DNA of 32,960 nt from Gnetum montanum (lineage: Eukaryota > Streptophyta > Gnetopsida > Gnetales > Gnetaceae), in NCBI GenBank assembly GCA_015680685.1, contig MNCI01028990.1, positions 107,357-140,316 of the forward strand. Direction: 5' to 3'. Below the pieces are notes generated by a model that saw only the letters and a list, made by a program, of their open reading frames with translations, was not told the origin of the DNA and did not search any database. A program made the translations under genes and the position numbers. Numbering within the stretch: position 1 is the stretch's first letter; each line of letters begins with the position of its first letter. This document shows positions 21,801 through 31,410 of this stretch, piece by piece.

Positions 21801-24237
21801 TTACTTGGTGGACTTGGATGTGCTTGAAAACATTTGAGCCTATGCTCTCATGATTGGGGCTTTTGGTAATTTTTGGATGATGGTGTGCTCTCGTGATTGG
21901 TTGATTCTGGTGCTTTTGAGGGCTACGATGTGCTCTCATGGATTGGGACTTATTGGTACTTTCATGGAGTATGTTGTGAGTTCATTACTTGGGACTTATT
22001 GTGCCTAATAGGCTATGGTGTATTGCCCAATCTCCTTCATGTACTCTGTTCCTTGTGTATGTTGATGTATCACACTATCTCTCCCTAATGTATTGTTCCA
22101 TTTCTTTGGTGTATTGTTAAACTATGTCAATGTCCTAACCTCTTTGGTGGGATAGTAGGGCTGAGCACTATATTACTTGGTAATTTTCTAATCCTATGAG
22201 GGATCCTTCTTCATTCCCATGGATACCCTCTTCAGTTCCTAAAATAATAATGTAGGTTGTATTGCAACAGTTGTTTCCTAGATGGGATCTAGAAGCAGTT
22301 GATGTTTAGGACTTGTTCCTAGCAGTGGTCCTGTGTTTGTGAACTCTTGGGGCTTGTTTTTAGAGATAGAATGTCATTGCCATGGTGGAATTCATGGAAA
22401 TTCCCTTGTGAGGTCATGTTATTGATGTAGCTTAAATTTATATATCTCCTCTCTTGTAATCAAGGCATGATCTTATGTACACTCTCTTAGCTTTTGGGGC
22501 TCTAGAGGGACTTCCTTGTTAGGGTTCTTTGGTAGACCATCCTTATTAAAAATCCTTCAAGGATGAGTTGTGTATTGTTTTAAGTTGGTAGTTGATGTTG
22601 GTGAAGCCCATTGTTTGTAAAAACTATCTTGAGGACCTAGTCCTCCTATGAGCAAAATCTTCTTATTGACTCATGTTTGTTATTTAGGCTAGATGGTAAT
22701 AGGTAGTGGTGCAGCCTCATGCACCACAATTGTTGTAAATGGGTTGGACTGAGATGTATAAAATGAAAACCTAGATCTCCCAGAATGAAACAGAAATCCC
22801 TCTTGGTAAAATTTTTGAGGGATGAACTCTTTTTCTTCTCAAGTTGTTCTTAAGGTGGAATCGAATGTGGGTAAGACTTGTAAATCCATGTCCTCCCTCA
22901 GTTGGTAACAATTTGATAATACAGTTATATTGGCTATGTGGACTACTTGGGCATGTATCATGACTAAGGTGCATTTGGGCTGCTGTACTTGCCTATGGAA
23001 AAAACTTCCCAAAGAGGATCCTTCCTTTAGGTTCAAAAGTCCAATGAAAGGTGTTGATCATGAATGATGGTTGTTCTTGGCATGGTAGGAAAATTTAGAC
23101 TCTGGGAACCTAGATGTTCCTTGGAGAATTCATGGCTAGTTGTCCTTGGAGGTGATTCTATATGCTTCCTTAGACTAAGTATCCAAAAAATGGTGCTTCT
23201 TCCATATATCGGAGTGAGAAGAATAGCTTGTAAGATGTAAGTGTGATTGATCCTTGCTCATGAATAGGACATTATGATTGCAATGGGCAATGTCGTCATG
23301 GTTGACATGAGATGTGTGTATGAAAGATATCATGAGGTTGATTTCCCAACATATCCTTCACTTATTCCAACACTTGACTAGGAGTTCTTGATGTTGGATA
23401 ATCTTAAAGGATGTTGTTGATAAACTAGGTTTGTATGCTATGATAGCCTCTTTGAGAAGTTTTCCAAATTTTTTTTGGATCTTCTCTGTTACTACAGAAA
23501 TGGGATAGTGTAGGATGATGAAATGAGGATTGCGATGCTGGTGTGTCTATGAATGGCAAGGTCAGGTTCAAAAGATCTAACCTTGTACCTTATTTTGAAG
23601 GGAGATCATGCTTGACTCCCTTCACACAAGCCTCAATAGATGTGATGAAAAAAATAGGAATGATATAGATGTGGTGATTTAGTGCTTAGATGGTTGCACT
23701 CGTGAGAAGAAAAACTTGGGGTTTTGGCAAGTTTGAGTTGCTTGTGAAGACATGGCTCTTTCGGAGCATGTTCTTCCTCTCAATTTTGGGTTCCCAAGTC
23801 CATCACCATGGGTAGTGGCCTTGGTGAGCCTTCCAAATCGATGATATAATAATAAAAAACAAATCAAGAAAATCAATGGGTGCTAAGATGCCATTCAGGA
23901 AGGAACTCATCAAGGCTTGTGGGAGAAGAGAGTGTCTTCTTGCATAGGTATGAGCCTACACAAGAAGATAAGTCTCTAGACCTAAGAAGGGATGGATCTA
24001 GGGGATGCCTTAGAGATGTTGGCCCTTTTGGGTTGGACTACTCCTACTTGTCACATAGTAGGGAAAATGTTTGAGGTCCCTCCAAGTGCCCTTTGTGTTT
24101 CATGCAAGGCATTGGATGGAAGGATGTATCAGGTGTTGGGGTTGGTACCTTCCTTCAAGCCTAGCATTAGTTGAGCTGATGGGTTCCCTAGAGTTGCCAC
24201 TTTGAGGACATCACTTCTTTTGTGTGGGGAAGGATTA
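18867..24237 (+). other. Internal region of the LARD-like element, no coding capacity seen
   Basis: About 5.4 kb with short open stretches in all frames, none longer than about 110 codons and none with a known domain. A possible, heavily decayed primer site lies at 18873-18885 (TTGGATCTTAG, compare TGGTATCAGAG with one base lost). Near 21843-22040 there is a degenerate tandem repeat of about 44 bases. A G-rich tract, GGGGAAGGA at 24226-24234, is the likely polypurine tract. Confidence 0.6.
21843..22040 (+). repeat. Degenerate tandem repeat, about 44-bp unit, four copies
   Basis: Units start near 21843, 21886, 21931 and 21975, each with TGCTCTCATGATTGG or a variant, followed by a CTTTTGGT or CTTATTGGT block. 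The spacing is 43-45 bases and the last copy is the most diverged. Confidence 0.6.
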
Positions 24238-24746
24238 TGAGAGATGTCTTAGGATAGTGGTTCTCCTAGGCTCTCCCCATGGTTTAGGGACCATGGAACA
24301 ATCTGAAGCACCCTCAAGTGGCACTCAAGTGTTGCAAAATCCATCTTGGCTTGGTGGTACCAAGCCTACAATAGGACTCCCTCCTATTGCATCCCTTTCC
24401 AAGTCCTCTTCATGCTATCCTCACTCAGAGAACTACATGGCCCTAATTCTGTAGTGGTCGTAGATATGTAGGTAGCAAGAACTAGATAGTGGTGTAGTGC
24501 CTAGTTGAACCTTGTACTAGATCATGAGGGGTCTAGGGATGAGGTGCCCCCTGGTAGATGCATTGTTTCTTTGTTATGATGTTGTTTATGGGGTTGCTTG
24601 TGTATTTGTTTGTAAGGTCCTCATTTGGAGTTAGTCATTCTCCTTGGGGTGCATTTCCATATATATATAAAGAAGCTGTGTTGCTACTTGCACCCTCTCT
24701 TGGGTTGCTTGGTTCTTAGAGGCATATTCCTAGGTCTTCCACCCCA
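24238..24746 (+). repeat. 3' LTR of the LARD-like element
   Basis: Starts TGAGAGATGTC after a G-rich tract and ends CACCCCA. It matches 18379-18866. A stretch around 24500-24530 (GTTGAACCTTGTACTAGATC) is absent from the 5' copy. Confidence 0.85.
24657..24672 (+). promoter_or_regulatory. TATA box in the 3' LTR (LARD-like)
   Basis: CCATATATATATAAAG lies about 75 bases before the LTR end, in the same place as the box in the 5' LTR. Confidence 0.55.
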
Positions 24747-24818
24747 GAAAACAATATAAGCATCAAGAAGACAATAACAAAGGAAGAAAAAGAATACACT
24801 GTATACTAAAGGAGGGAC
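24747..24818 (+). other. 3' end of the copia internal region with polypurine tract
   Basis: A remnant of about 70 bases between the nested LTR and the copia 3' LTR. It ends with AAAGGAGGG at 24808-24816, a good polypurine tract next to the LTR start. The missing RT and RNase H would normally occupy well over 1 kb here. Confidence 0.7.
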
Positions 24819-25897
24819 TATTAACACTAGTGAACGATGCCACAACATGAAGTTAAAAATATTAATGTAAGATATTTTTTATTATTTATTATTTTCATTT
24901 GATGGATGCATGTAATTATTTTTTCACCAATCACTATTATTTTGCTTAAATTTCTTATCTTTTACTATGGTGAATGACTTTTGCAATACCCTAACTAGGA
25001 CCTTAATCATTTTCTATAAATTGTAAATAGATGTAATGATTAGGTTTTTTAATATAGTATTAGTTACAAATTTCCTCCAAGAATTCTCTTGTTATTATAA
25101 CTATTCATATTCCATAAAGAATTTATTTCACATTATCAATAATCCCCATTGAAAGCAAACTAGTTTTCAACATTAATTTTTCAATTCAAGCTAACATTAT
25201 CAATAGCCATCACATTTATTATCATTAATTCCAACATATTTCATCTCAAACCAGTGTTAACATCTTAATTTCAAAACTACATCTCAATAATATTAAAAGT
25301 TATTATCATCATCTTCATTTAAATTATATTAAAATTCAAAGTTAAATTGATCATTTTACCACCTTAGCATCATCTCCAAATCAAGGTCACATCAACTATC
25401 CAATCCACATTTAGATTAGAGTTCAAAATTTACAAAAATAAGGATTTTTCATATACCATAACTTTTGGTTTCCTTAACCTATAGTACCATGAATTTTAGT
25501 TTGCCCAATTTTCATCCCAAGACAAAACCACCATTCATGGTAGATATATTTAGAATCTTCTATCAACCACAACTCATGGTTGATTCAAAAAATAAGGTAA
25601 ATTAATCAAGCCTCATGGAACTATCGTGGAAGAACATCAAAACTCATGGTTCAATCATGGTATCATTAGAATATTTATTATCTTTATTTCTCATATACTA
25701 AAAATCATGGTATATTCATGATATCATAGTTATCACAATTTCTTGGTTTTTTAAGACTATGACTTATGATTAGATTGTGGTATGTATACTACAATTTGTA
25801 ATTAGCTTGTAGTGAAATATCATGACTTGTATTATAATACTATGATTCATGGTAAAATGAAAATCCATATTTTATTCATAATTCTTTCATTTTTCAA
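24819..25897 (+). repeat. 3' LTR of the copia element
   Basis: Matches 14034-15088 along its length, starting TATTAAC after the polypurine tract. The ACTCATGGT-type motif cluster is shared (about 25450-25860). The right end near 25897 is approximate. Confidence 0.85.
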
Positions 25898-26216
25898 AAG
25901 GTTAGAAAATTTAAAGATTCACTATACATTCATGAGGGAGTTCATATTACCATTTGCTTATGCTACTACTAAAGAAGGAAAGTGAAGAACTAAGGATATG
26001 CATTAAATTAAGAGTAATAAATAAAATCATGGTAAGGTACCAAATTTCAATTCCATTAATGGATGATATTCTTGATACTTTCACACATGCAAAGGTATTT
26101 AAAAAAATTGATTTGAAAAGTGAATATTATCAAATCTAAATAAAGTCTAGTGATGAATGAAAGATAGTGTTCAAGACACCAAATGATTTGTAATGTTACT
26201 TGGCTTAATAAATTAA
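25898..26216 (+). mobile_element. pol: Chromovirus copy 1, right piece (start of RT)
   Basis: The RT resumes after the copia LTR. FMREFILPFAYATTKEG matches FVRKYILPCGVPTVLVLKK of copy 2. From 25954 the frame gives ICIKLRVINKIMVRYQISIP and HAKVFKKIDLKSEYYQI, the palm landmarks MCxDSRAINKITxRYxxPIP and FSKIDLRSGYHQI. The reading stops at LGLIN near 26215, where the LTR of copy 2 begins. This joins to the left piece at 14033 as one interrupted element. Confidence 0.85.
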
Positions 26217-27151
26217 TGTAGCAACACCTCTTCTAAGCCCCATTTTCATCCCTATAGGAAGTTGATTTAAGATTTTTTAGAGCTAGAGAGATGTCATAAA
26301 GGTTAGAAGGATGTCTTTGCTAGGAGATAGGAATTGATAGGAGATGTCTTGTCGAGAGGATGAGACATCTTGTCAAATGAGTAGACATCTTAACCTATCA
26401 AGATATGTATGTAGGAAGACATTACTAATAGATAGAAGACATCTTAAGGAAGATGTTACATCCTAGGAGGAGACATCTTACTTTAATAGGAGGCATCTTC
26501 CATAGGTAAAACATATCTTGCCTAAGTCTTAGATCTTACTACAAGATGTCTTATCAAGCCTATAGATATCCCATATAGCTAAGGAAAGTTTCAAGTTGGT
26601 AGCTCCAAGTTTGGAAACAACTAGGAAAGATAAGAATAAGATGAAAATAGCTAAAATCTATAAGTTGATTATGGAAAGGATTTTCTTGGGTTTCTATCTT
26701 GAATTTAATAATATTATTATGTGTTTCATGTTCTAGTCATGAGATGTGATGAGTTGATATTGAGAGTTAAGTGCATGAGATTTTATAATGAGAGATTGCA
26801 TGAGTGTATATGCATCTCTATGGTTGGTTGTGTGTTAGACTATTATGTCTCTCATTATGTGTATTGTATGTGATCTTTGTCTTGTGTTTGTGGGAGAGCT
26901 CTAATTTGGATATTCCTTGCATTAAGAACAATCATTAGGTATTTGTAGAATCTCATACTCTACAGTATCATTGAGTGTATGTAAGTGATTTTTGATGATG
27001 TGGGTTTTGGAATCACTTATCTGTAATCTTATTTGCATTAATTAAAGATAGCTAGTTTTTTTTTATTTAATAGAAAATTAAATTATCTTCATATATTCTA
27101 GATTCAATGTGTTTGAAGGATTAAATCAAACTAAGTGATTCTACTCCAGCA
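26217..27151 (+). repeat. 5' LTR of chromovirus copy 2
   Basis: Starts TGTAGCAACACC, close to the TGTAACACC-like starts common in this group, and ends in CA at 27151, four bases before the primer site. Copy 1's RT breaks exactly at its left end. Length is about 935 bp. No second LTR is in the window for confirmation. Bases 26289-26545 carry a cluster of AGACATCTT-type motifs in both orientations. Confidence 0.75.
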
Positions 27152-27155
27152 CTAT

Positions 27156-27173
27156 TAGTATCAAAGAATTAGG
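27156..27173 (+). other. Primer binding site, tRNA-iMet type (chromovirus copy 2)
   Basis: TAGTATCAAAGAATTAGG matches the TGGTATCAGAGC primer site in nine of its first 12 positions, and two of the three changes are G to A. Confidence 0.75.
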
Positions 27174-27219
27174 TTGTTTGTTAGTGGAATTTTCTTACAT
27201 ACTTTTGTGTTAATTTCAA

Positions 27220-28400
27220 ATGAAGCTTAAGAGAAAATGGATTCAAGCCCTAAATAGAGACATGGAGAGCATGAAATTTTCCTTTCAATTATTTGTTGCA
27301 TGATTGGATGAGATTAGTGTTAAGATAGTTAAGAATGCAAATCTTAGTCATATTCAAACTTAAGGTAATGATGAGCATTCATATTCAAATGAAGATGAAG
27401 AAGTTTCTCATCCTAATGAAAGAGGAGTAGATCTTGAGGAAGGAAATTCTAACTATGGAAGTGTAGAATCCCATCATCCTAGGATTCTAGTAGAAGGAAA
27501 TCCAAATCTTCATGTCAAAGTTCTAAGATTTCCATCACCAGCATCTACTTCTTCTCATAGTAAGCTTGATGATGAAGATGAAGCAAGGCTTACTAAAACA
27601 TTCAAAAATATTACTAGACTTCTATATGTGGAATTAAAGAAATTTAATGGTGTAAATGATAACAATGCTTTTGCAAGCTAGTTGAAGTTACTTGACAAGT
27701 ATTTTAAGTTGGAAGATGTAACAAATCAATTGAGGGTATCAATTGTTAAATCCAGATTAGAAGCTATGGCTTCTACATGGTAAAAAAAGAATCCCTAAAG
27801 CTATGAGAGGTAAAATGTAAAACCCCTAAAAGATTGTAATTTAATGAAATATATGTTAAGAAGAAAATGTAAACAATCTTGATAGAGGCATGAGACAATC
27901 ATAATTTTGAGATTCCTAAGATAGGATGACAAAGATGTCAAGGAGTTTTACCTTGAATTTTGAGAGCTATTCCATCAAGCTAAGGTAAATTGGGATGAGT
28001 ATTAATAAGTTTCAATCTTTCTAGGAGGTATCAAAATGATGTATTAGTAACATTTATCATTCTATGAGTCACAAATGCTTGATAAGGCTTACGATTTGAC
28101 ACTCAAGATGGAAAAGAACCTAATGGATTTGGAAACAAGAGTAAACAAGGTTTGAAAGGAAAGAACAAGGGATCCAAATTATAGAAGGGATCCAAGTCCA
28201 AATCTAAAGTCAAAGATGACATCCATGACAAGAAGCTATGGAAGGATAGTGAGAAGGGTGAAGGTAAGAAGGACCAAGGCAAGGATCAAGGTTGCAACTC
28301 ATCCAAGCTCCATGGCTTCAAATGGGGAGAATGGAAACATAAGAAATGGGAATATCCATTTCAAAAGGTAGCCAAGGGAAAGGATATGAAAACCATGGAA
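27220..28400 (+). pseudogene. gag: Chromovirus gag (copy 2), inactivated
   Basis: The ATG at 27220, about 50 bases after the primer site, opens MKLKRKWIQALNRDMESMKF, and the frame runs with two early stops to about 27780. It includes an acidic stretch (HSYSNEDEEVSHPNERG) and the gag core start KKFNGVNDNNAFAS, which corresponds to the KFxGxxDPxxAxxWL block. After a frame change, LEF and LFHQAKVNWDEY appear near 27950, as in copy 1. A lysine-rich linker follows. Near 28311 HGFKWGEWKHKKWEYPF stands where the zinc knuckle should be, with all three Cys lost and His kept. Confidence 0.8.
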
Positions 28401-29150
28401 TCAAAGGATACATCAAGCCAAGATCTTAGAAGAGATAATCCTAATGCTTCCCAAATTAAGAAATTTTTTGAATTAAATTCTTATGAATTTATGAGGAATG
28501 TGAATAGGAAAACCATCTTGGAAGAAAATTGCTATTTTAGATTTGAGCTAGATGTTTTCTTAGTGGGGAATGCATTCATGTTTTAATACATGAGGAAGCC
28601 AAATTTTATTTCTTCTAGGATATTTGCTAGCTTGGGTTTATGAATAAATCCTCATTCTAGACCCTAAAAGAACATTGGTTATTAATAGATTTCTCTCAAG
28701 AGATGAGAGAATACTGTATTTTAAAATTTAAAATTAGGAGTTATCATGATGTTGTGACATGTGATGTAGTACCCATTGCTTTTGTTCACGTAATTATTAG
28801 GAGTGTTTGGAATTTTGATATTGAAGCTCAATTTAATGAAGAAAGAAATGTATGGAGTGTAGAAAGACCTAATGGAATCCATGAGTGATTTCTATGATAA
28901 TTAAAAAAGTGAGGTAAAGAAACTTACTTAATGCTTACTTAATTCTTCTTGGAGAAAGAAAATACATTAAGGAACTTGATGAACCTAGTTTTGATTTTGT
29001 TGTTGTATCAGTTATTTATTTTAACCATGATGTTGTATTTGATATAACTTCCAACATGTGTGCTATGCTTAAAGAAGCTATTTTCCAAGGTGTTCCAAGG
29101 GAAATTATATGGATTTTCACCTATGAGGAATGTACAACATCAAATTAACT
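28401..29150 (+). pseudogene. Chromovirus protease region (copy 2), inactivated
   Basis: The protease active site near 28580 is decayed. Around 28650 the PHSRP block is recognisable. From 28703 the frame gives EYCILKFKIRSYHDVVTCDV and VIIRSVWNFDIEAQFNEERN, matching the chromovirus blocks F-x-IGxYxDEVxCDVVPM and LLGRPWQFDxxxxxDGRxN. A pre-RT linker (QINFIPSAITL) stands near 29137. Confidence 0.75.
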
Positions 29151-29940
29151 TCATACCTAGTGCTATCACTCTAAATGAAAGGGACTAATAGATAGAAAGT
29201 AGAGGAGTTACTTGTAATGGCTTTGTGAGGAAATACATTTTGCCTTGTGGAGTTCCAACAGTGCTTGTATTAAAGAAGAATAGTGATACATGATAATATG
29301 CATTGATTCAAAAAGTAGTAAATAGGATAATAGTAAGGTACCATTTTCTTATTCCAATGATGAATGATATCCTTGATATTCTTATCAATGCAAACGTATT
29401 TAGCAAAATTGATTTGATGATTGATTATCATCAAATTTAAATTAGGTGTGGTGATGAATGAAAAACATCTTTCAAAATATCATATGGATTGTTTGATTGA
29501 TTTGTGATTCCATTTGGCCTCATAAATGCACTTCCTACATTCATGAGGTTGATGCATGATGTACTCAAAGACTTGACTAAGAAGTATTTTATTATCTTCT
29601 TTGATCATATTTTGGTGTATAGCTTTAATGAGAAGGAGTACTTGGATCACTTAAGAAGAATGTATATTAAAATGGAGGTACATTTGGTGATTAATGTGAA
29701 GAAACATAATTTCTTAAAGTGGAAGATTACATATTTCAAACATGTGCTTTCTAAAAATTAATTTTAGATAGAAGATACCAAGTTAAGTGTTAGTAGAGAT
29801 TTTTCAACTTCTAAAAATGTTGAGGAGGTAAGATCATTTCCTGGTTTAACAGCTTTTTATTAGAGGTTTATCAAAAAATTCAATGGTATTTATTTCTTGG
29901 CCTATGTTTGCTTTGCTAAAGAAGAATAAAGATTTCAAGT
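29151..29940 (+). pseudogene. pol: Chromovirus reverse transcriptase (copy 2), inactivated
   Basis: Landmarks in order are FVRKYILPCGVPTVLVLKK near 29225, RIIVRYHFLIPMMNDILDIL near 29330, FSKIDLMIDYHQI near 29398, and VIPFGLINALPTFMRLMHDV at 29504-29560. The active-site block reads FFDHILVYS at 29597, where active enzymes have FFDDILVYS, so a catalytic Asp is now His. Downstream come VRSFPGLTAFY and RFIKKF near 29830, the usual LGLxxYYRRF thumb motif. Several stops are present, mostly TAG and TAA. Confidence 0.88.
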
Positions 29941-30286
29941 AGAAAAAGGATGATAGAACCCAAAAGAGCTTTGACTTATTAAAGGCAAAAATAACTAGTG
30001 AACCAGTGCTTGCAATACCATATTTCTAGAATCTTTTTCAAGTGAATGTGAATGCAAGTGAGCTTGCCATTGAAGATGTGCTTTCACCAGAAGATAGACT
30101 TGTTACTTTCCTTCCAAAGAAGTTGAATGAGTCAAGGAAAAAATATAGTATATGTGAGAAGGATTTGTATGATATACTTGAAGTAATTAAGCATTAGAGG
30201 CATTCCCTTTTTCCCAAGAAATTCACATTGATGGTGAATCACAAAGCACTTTAATTCCTCAATCCAAAAAAATGTTGAGTGCTAAA
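29941..30286 (+). pseudogene. Chromovirus RNase H (copy 2), truncated
   Basis: The region reads PVLAIPYF, then VNASELAIEDVLS, where the family has DASxxAIGAVL. ESRKKYSICEKDLYDILEVI near 30130 and KFTLMVNHKALxFL near 30220 follow. The latter is the TDHxALxxL motif with TD changed to VN. The match ends at 30286 with LSAK, at the edge of the CpG-rich sequence, so the last third of RNase H and everything after it are missing. Confidence 0.85.
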
Positions 30287-30479
30287 TGTACCGCCTAAAA
30301 TCGTCGGTCCCCGGCTGGAAGGAGAAACAGAGACCGTGGGATCGCAGGACGAGCACAGATGACCCTACCTTCGCCTAAGGGCGAGCTGGAATGCACGAAG
30401 GTAGAGTACCTTGGGTGGTCTGCACGCGGATCAGACAAGGATTTCCCCGAGCGTCACCGAGGTGTTATACGCTGGGTTA

Positions 30480-30785
30480 TGCGTAAACAGTGTAGCGGGA
30501 GTAAAACGGAGCGAGCAGTGAAAACAGGGCGTAAACAAAATATAGATGGCGTAACAGCGTAAACAGCGTAAACTGATATACGCAGCGTAAACTGAGCGTA
30601 AACCTGAACACAGCGTAAACAGGGCGTAAACTGGGCGTAAAGCGTAAACAGGGCGTAAAGCGTAAACAAGGCGTAAACAAGGCATAAAGCGTAAACAGGA
30701 CGTAAACAGGGCGTAAACGGCGTAATCAAAGCGTAAATGTAAACGAGCGTAAGCAGAAACACATTCAAGAAGTCAGCGTAAACTA
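30480..30785 (+). repeat. GCGTAAA(CAGG) minisatellite array
   Basis: About 20 copies of GCGTAAAC-type units, in 7-bp (GCGTAAA) and 11-bp (GCGTAAACAGG) forms, most regular at 30612-30720. Edges are degenerate. The apparent long open stretches on the minus strand here are repeat translations. Confidence 0.9.
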
Positions 30786-31050
30786 TAAGTTGGAAACTGT
30801 AAACTGTAAACTGTATTATGAAGTGGAAATGTAGTGCACCGGTCTAACGCAGTTGTGGCTGAACACAAGGCGGACGTAAAGCCCCGGTGGGTGGAGGGAT
30901 GCAGCTGGTTCGCACGGTAGGCGGAGCGTAGAGACTGTGCTTGGCGTACAGAACTTCCAGCATAACCGTAAGAGGTTTTGGTTTGCAACGTAATTGCTCT
31001 CCGGTCTGCTCTGGTAAATTTTTTCCGACCTTGAATACGCGGAAAACTGG

Positions 31051-31062
31051 GCTTTTTATAGG
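31051..31062 (+). promoter_or_regulatory. Possible TATA box
   Basis: CTTTTTATAGG in a GC-richer context, about 765 bases into the putative element, could be the LTR promoter. It is a weak call from one short match. Confidence 0.25.
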
Positions 31063-31137
31063 TGGGGTTTTACCGGGAAAATTGGGTTGGGAGACACATG
31101 GCGTGTCGACCGGGTGCGTACAATTTAGAAATATGCT

Positions 31138-31405
31138 GGGCGCTGGGCGTATAGGCTACATCAGGCCAGCGTATACGCTGGGCGTATATGCTGGACTTGC
31201 TGGGCGTGTGAACTTTGGTGGACGCTGGGGCGTATACGCTAGGGGACGCTGGCGTATACGCTGATGGACGTTGGCGTATACGCTAGGTGTATACGCTGAT
31301 GGATGTCGACTTACTTCAATTCTTGCTCTTGTTGCACCTGCTAAGCGTACATGTGAGGTGTGTATGATGGGCGCTGGGCGTATACGCTGGGTGTATACGC
31401 TGGCA
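31138..31405 (+). repeat. CGTATACG palindrome-bearing repeat array
   Basis: At least five intact GCGTATACGC palindromes and several variants (GTGTATACGC, GCGTATATGC) recur in CTGG-rich surroundings, with irregular spacing of roughly 20-45 bases. Each unit is self-complementary and could form a small hairpin. Confidence 0.85.
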
Positions 31406-31410
31406 TAACA

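Larger units (their letters stand above)
18379..24746 (+). mobile_element. Non-coding LTR element (LARD-like), nested in copia RT
   Basis: Two related LTRs (18379-18866 and 24238-24746) bound about 5.4 kb in which I find no gag or pol block in any frame. Short open stretches exist but show no motif. Both LTRs start TGAGA and contain a TATA box. The 3' LTR ends in CCCCA and the 5' LTR in CCTTA, alike except for transition-type changes. The top strand is conspicuously rich in G and T over A and C. Its orientation is taken from the TATA boxes and the G-rich tract before the 3' LTR. The 5-bp flanks do not match (GACTG and GAAAA). A large retrotransposon derivative moved by another element's proteins is the likeliest explanation. 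Confidence 0.75.
14034..25897 (+). mobile_element. Ty1/copia LTR retrotransposon, split by a nested element
   Basis: Two LTRs (14034-15088 and 24819-25897), a tRNA-iMet-type primer site, gag, protease, integrase and the first part of RT are present in copia order, with integrase before RT. At 18379-24746 an LTR element is nested inside. After it, only about 70 bases remain before the 3' LTR, so most of RT and all of RNase H are missing. The flanks do not give an exact 5-bp target duplication (CATTC on the left; AAAGG on the right with my boundaries). The chromovirus reading nevertheless continues across the insertion. Confidence 0.87.
26217..30286 (+). mobile_element. Chromovirus copy 2, 5' LTR through RNase H, 3' part missing
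   Basis: LTR, tRNA-iMet-type primer site, gag, protease, RT and RNase H follow in Ty3/gypsy order. The protease (PHSRP block) and RT sequences place it with chromoviruses. It sits inside the RT of a copy of the same family. Homology stops within RNase H at 30286, where an unrelated CpG-rich sequence begins. No integrase, chromodomain or 3' LTR is in the window. Stops, frameshifts and lost catalytic residues make it inactive. Confidence 0.87.

Noticed and set aside
23679-24454. Cluster of open frames near the LARD 3' end as a remnant of a coding gene
   Set aside because: The frames overlap on both strands, none carries a motif, and the last runs into the LTR.
30431-30768. Overlapping minus-strand open frames of 67-104 codons with repeated VYAL, CLRF and FTL peptides
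   Set aside because: They are translations of the GCGTAAAC minisatellite in several frames and have no sign of selection as protein.
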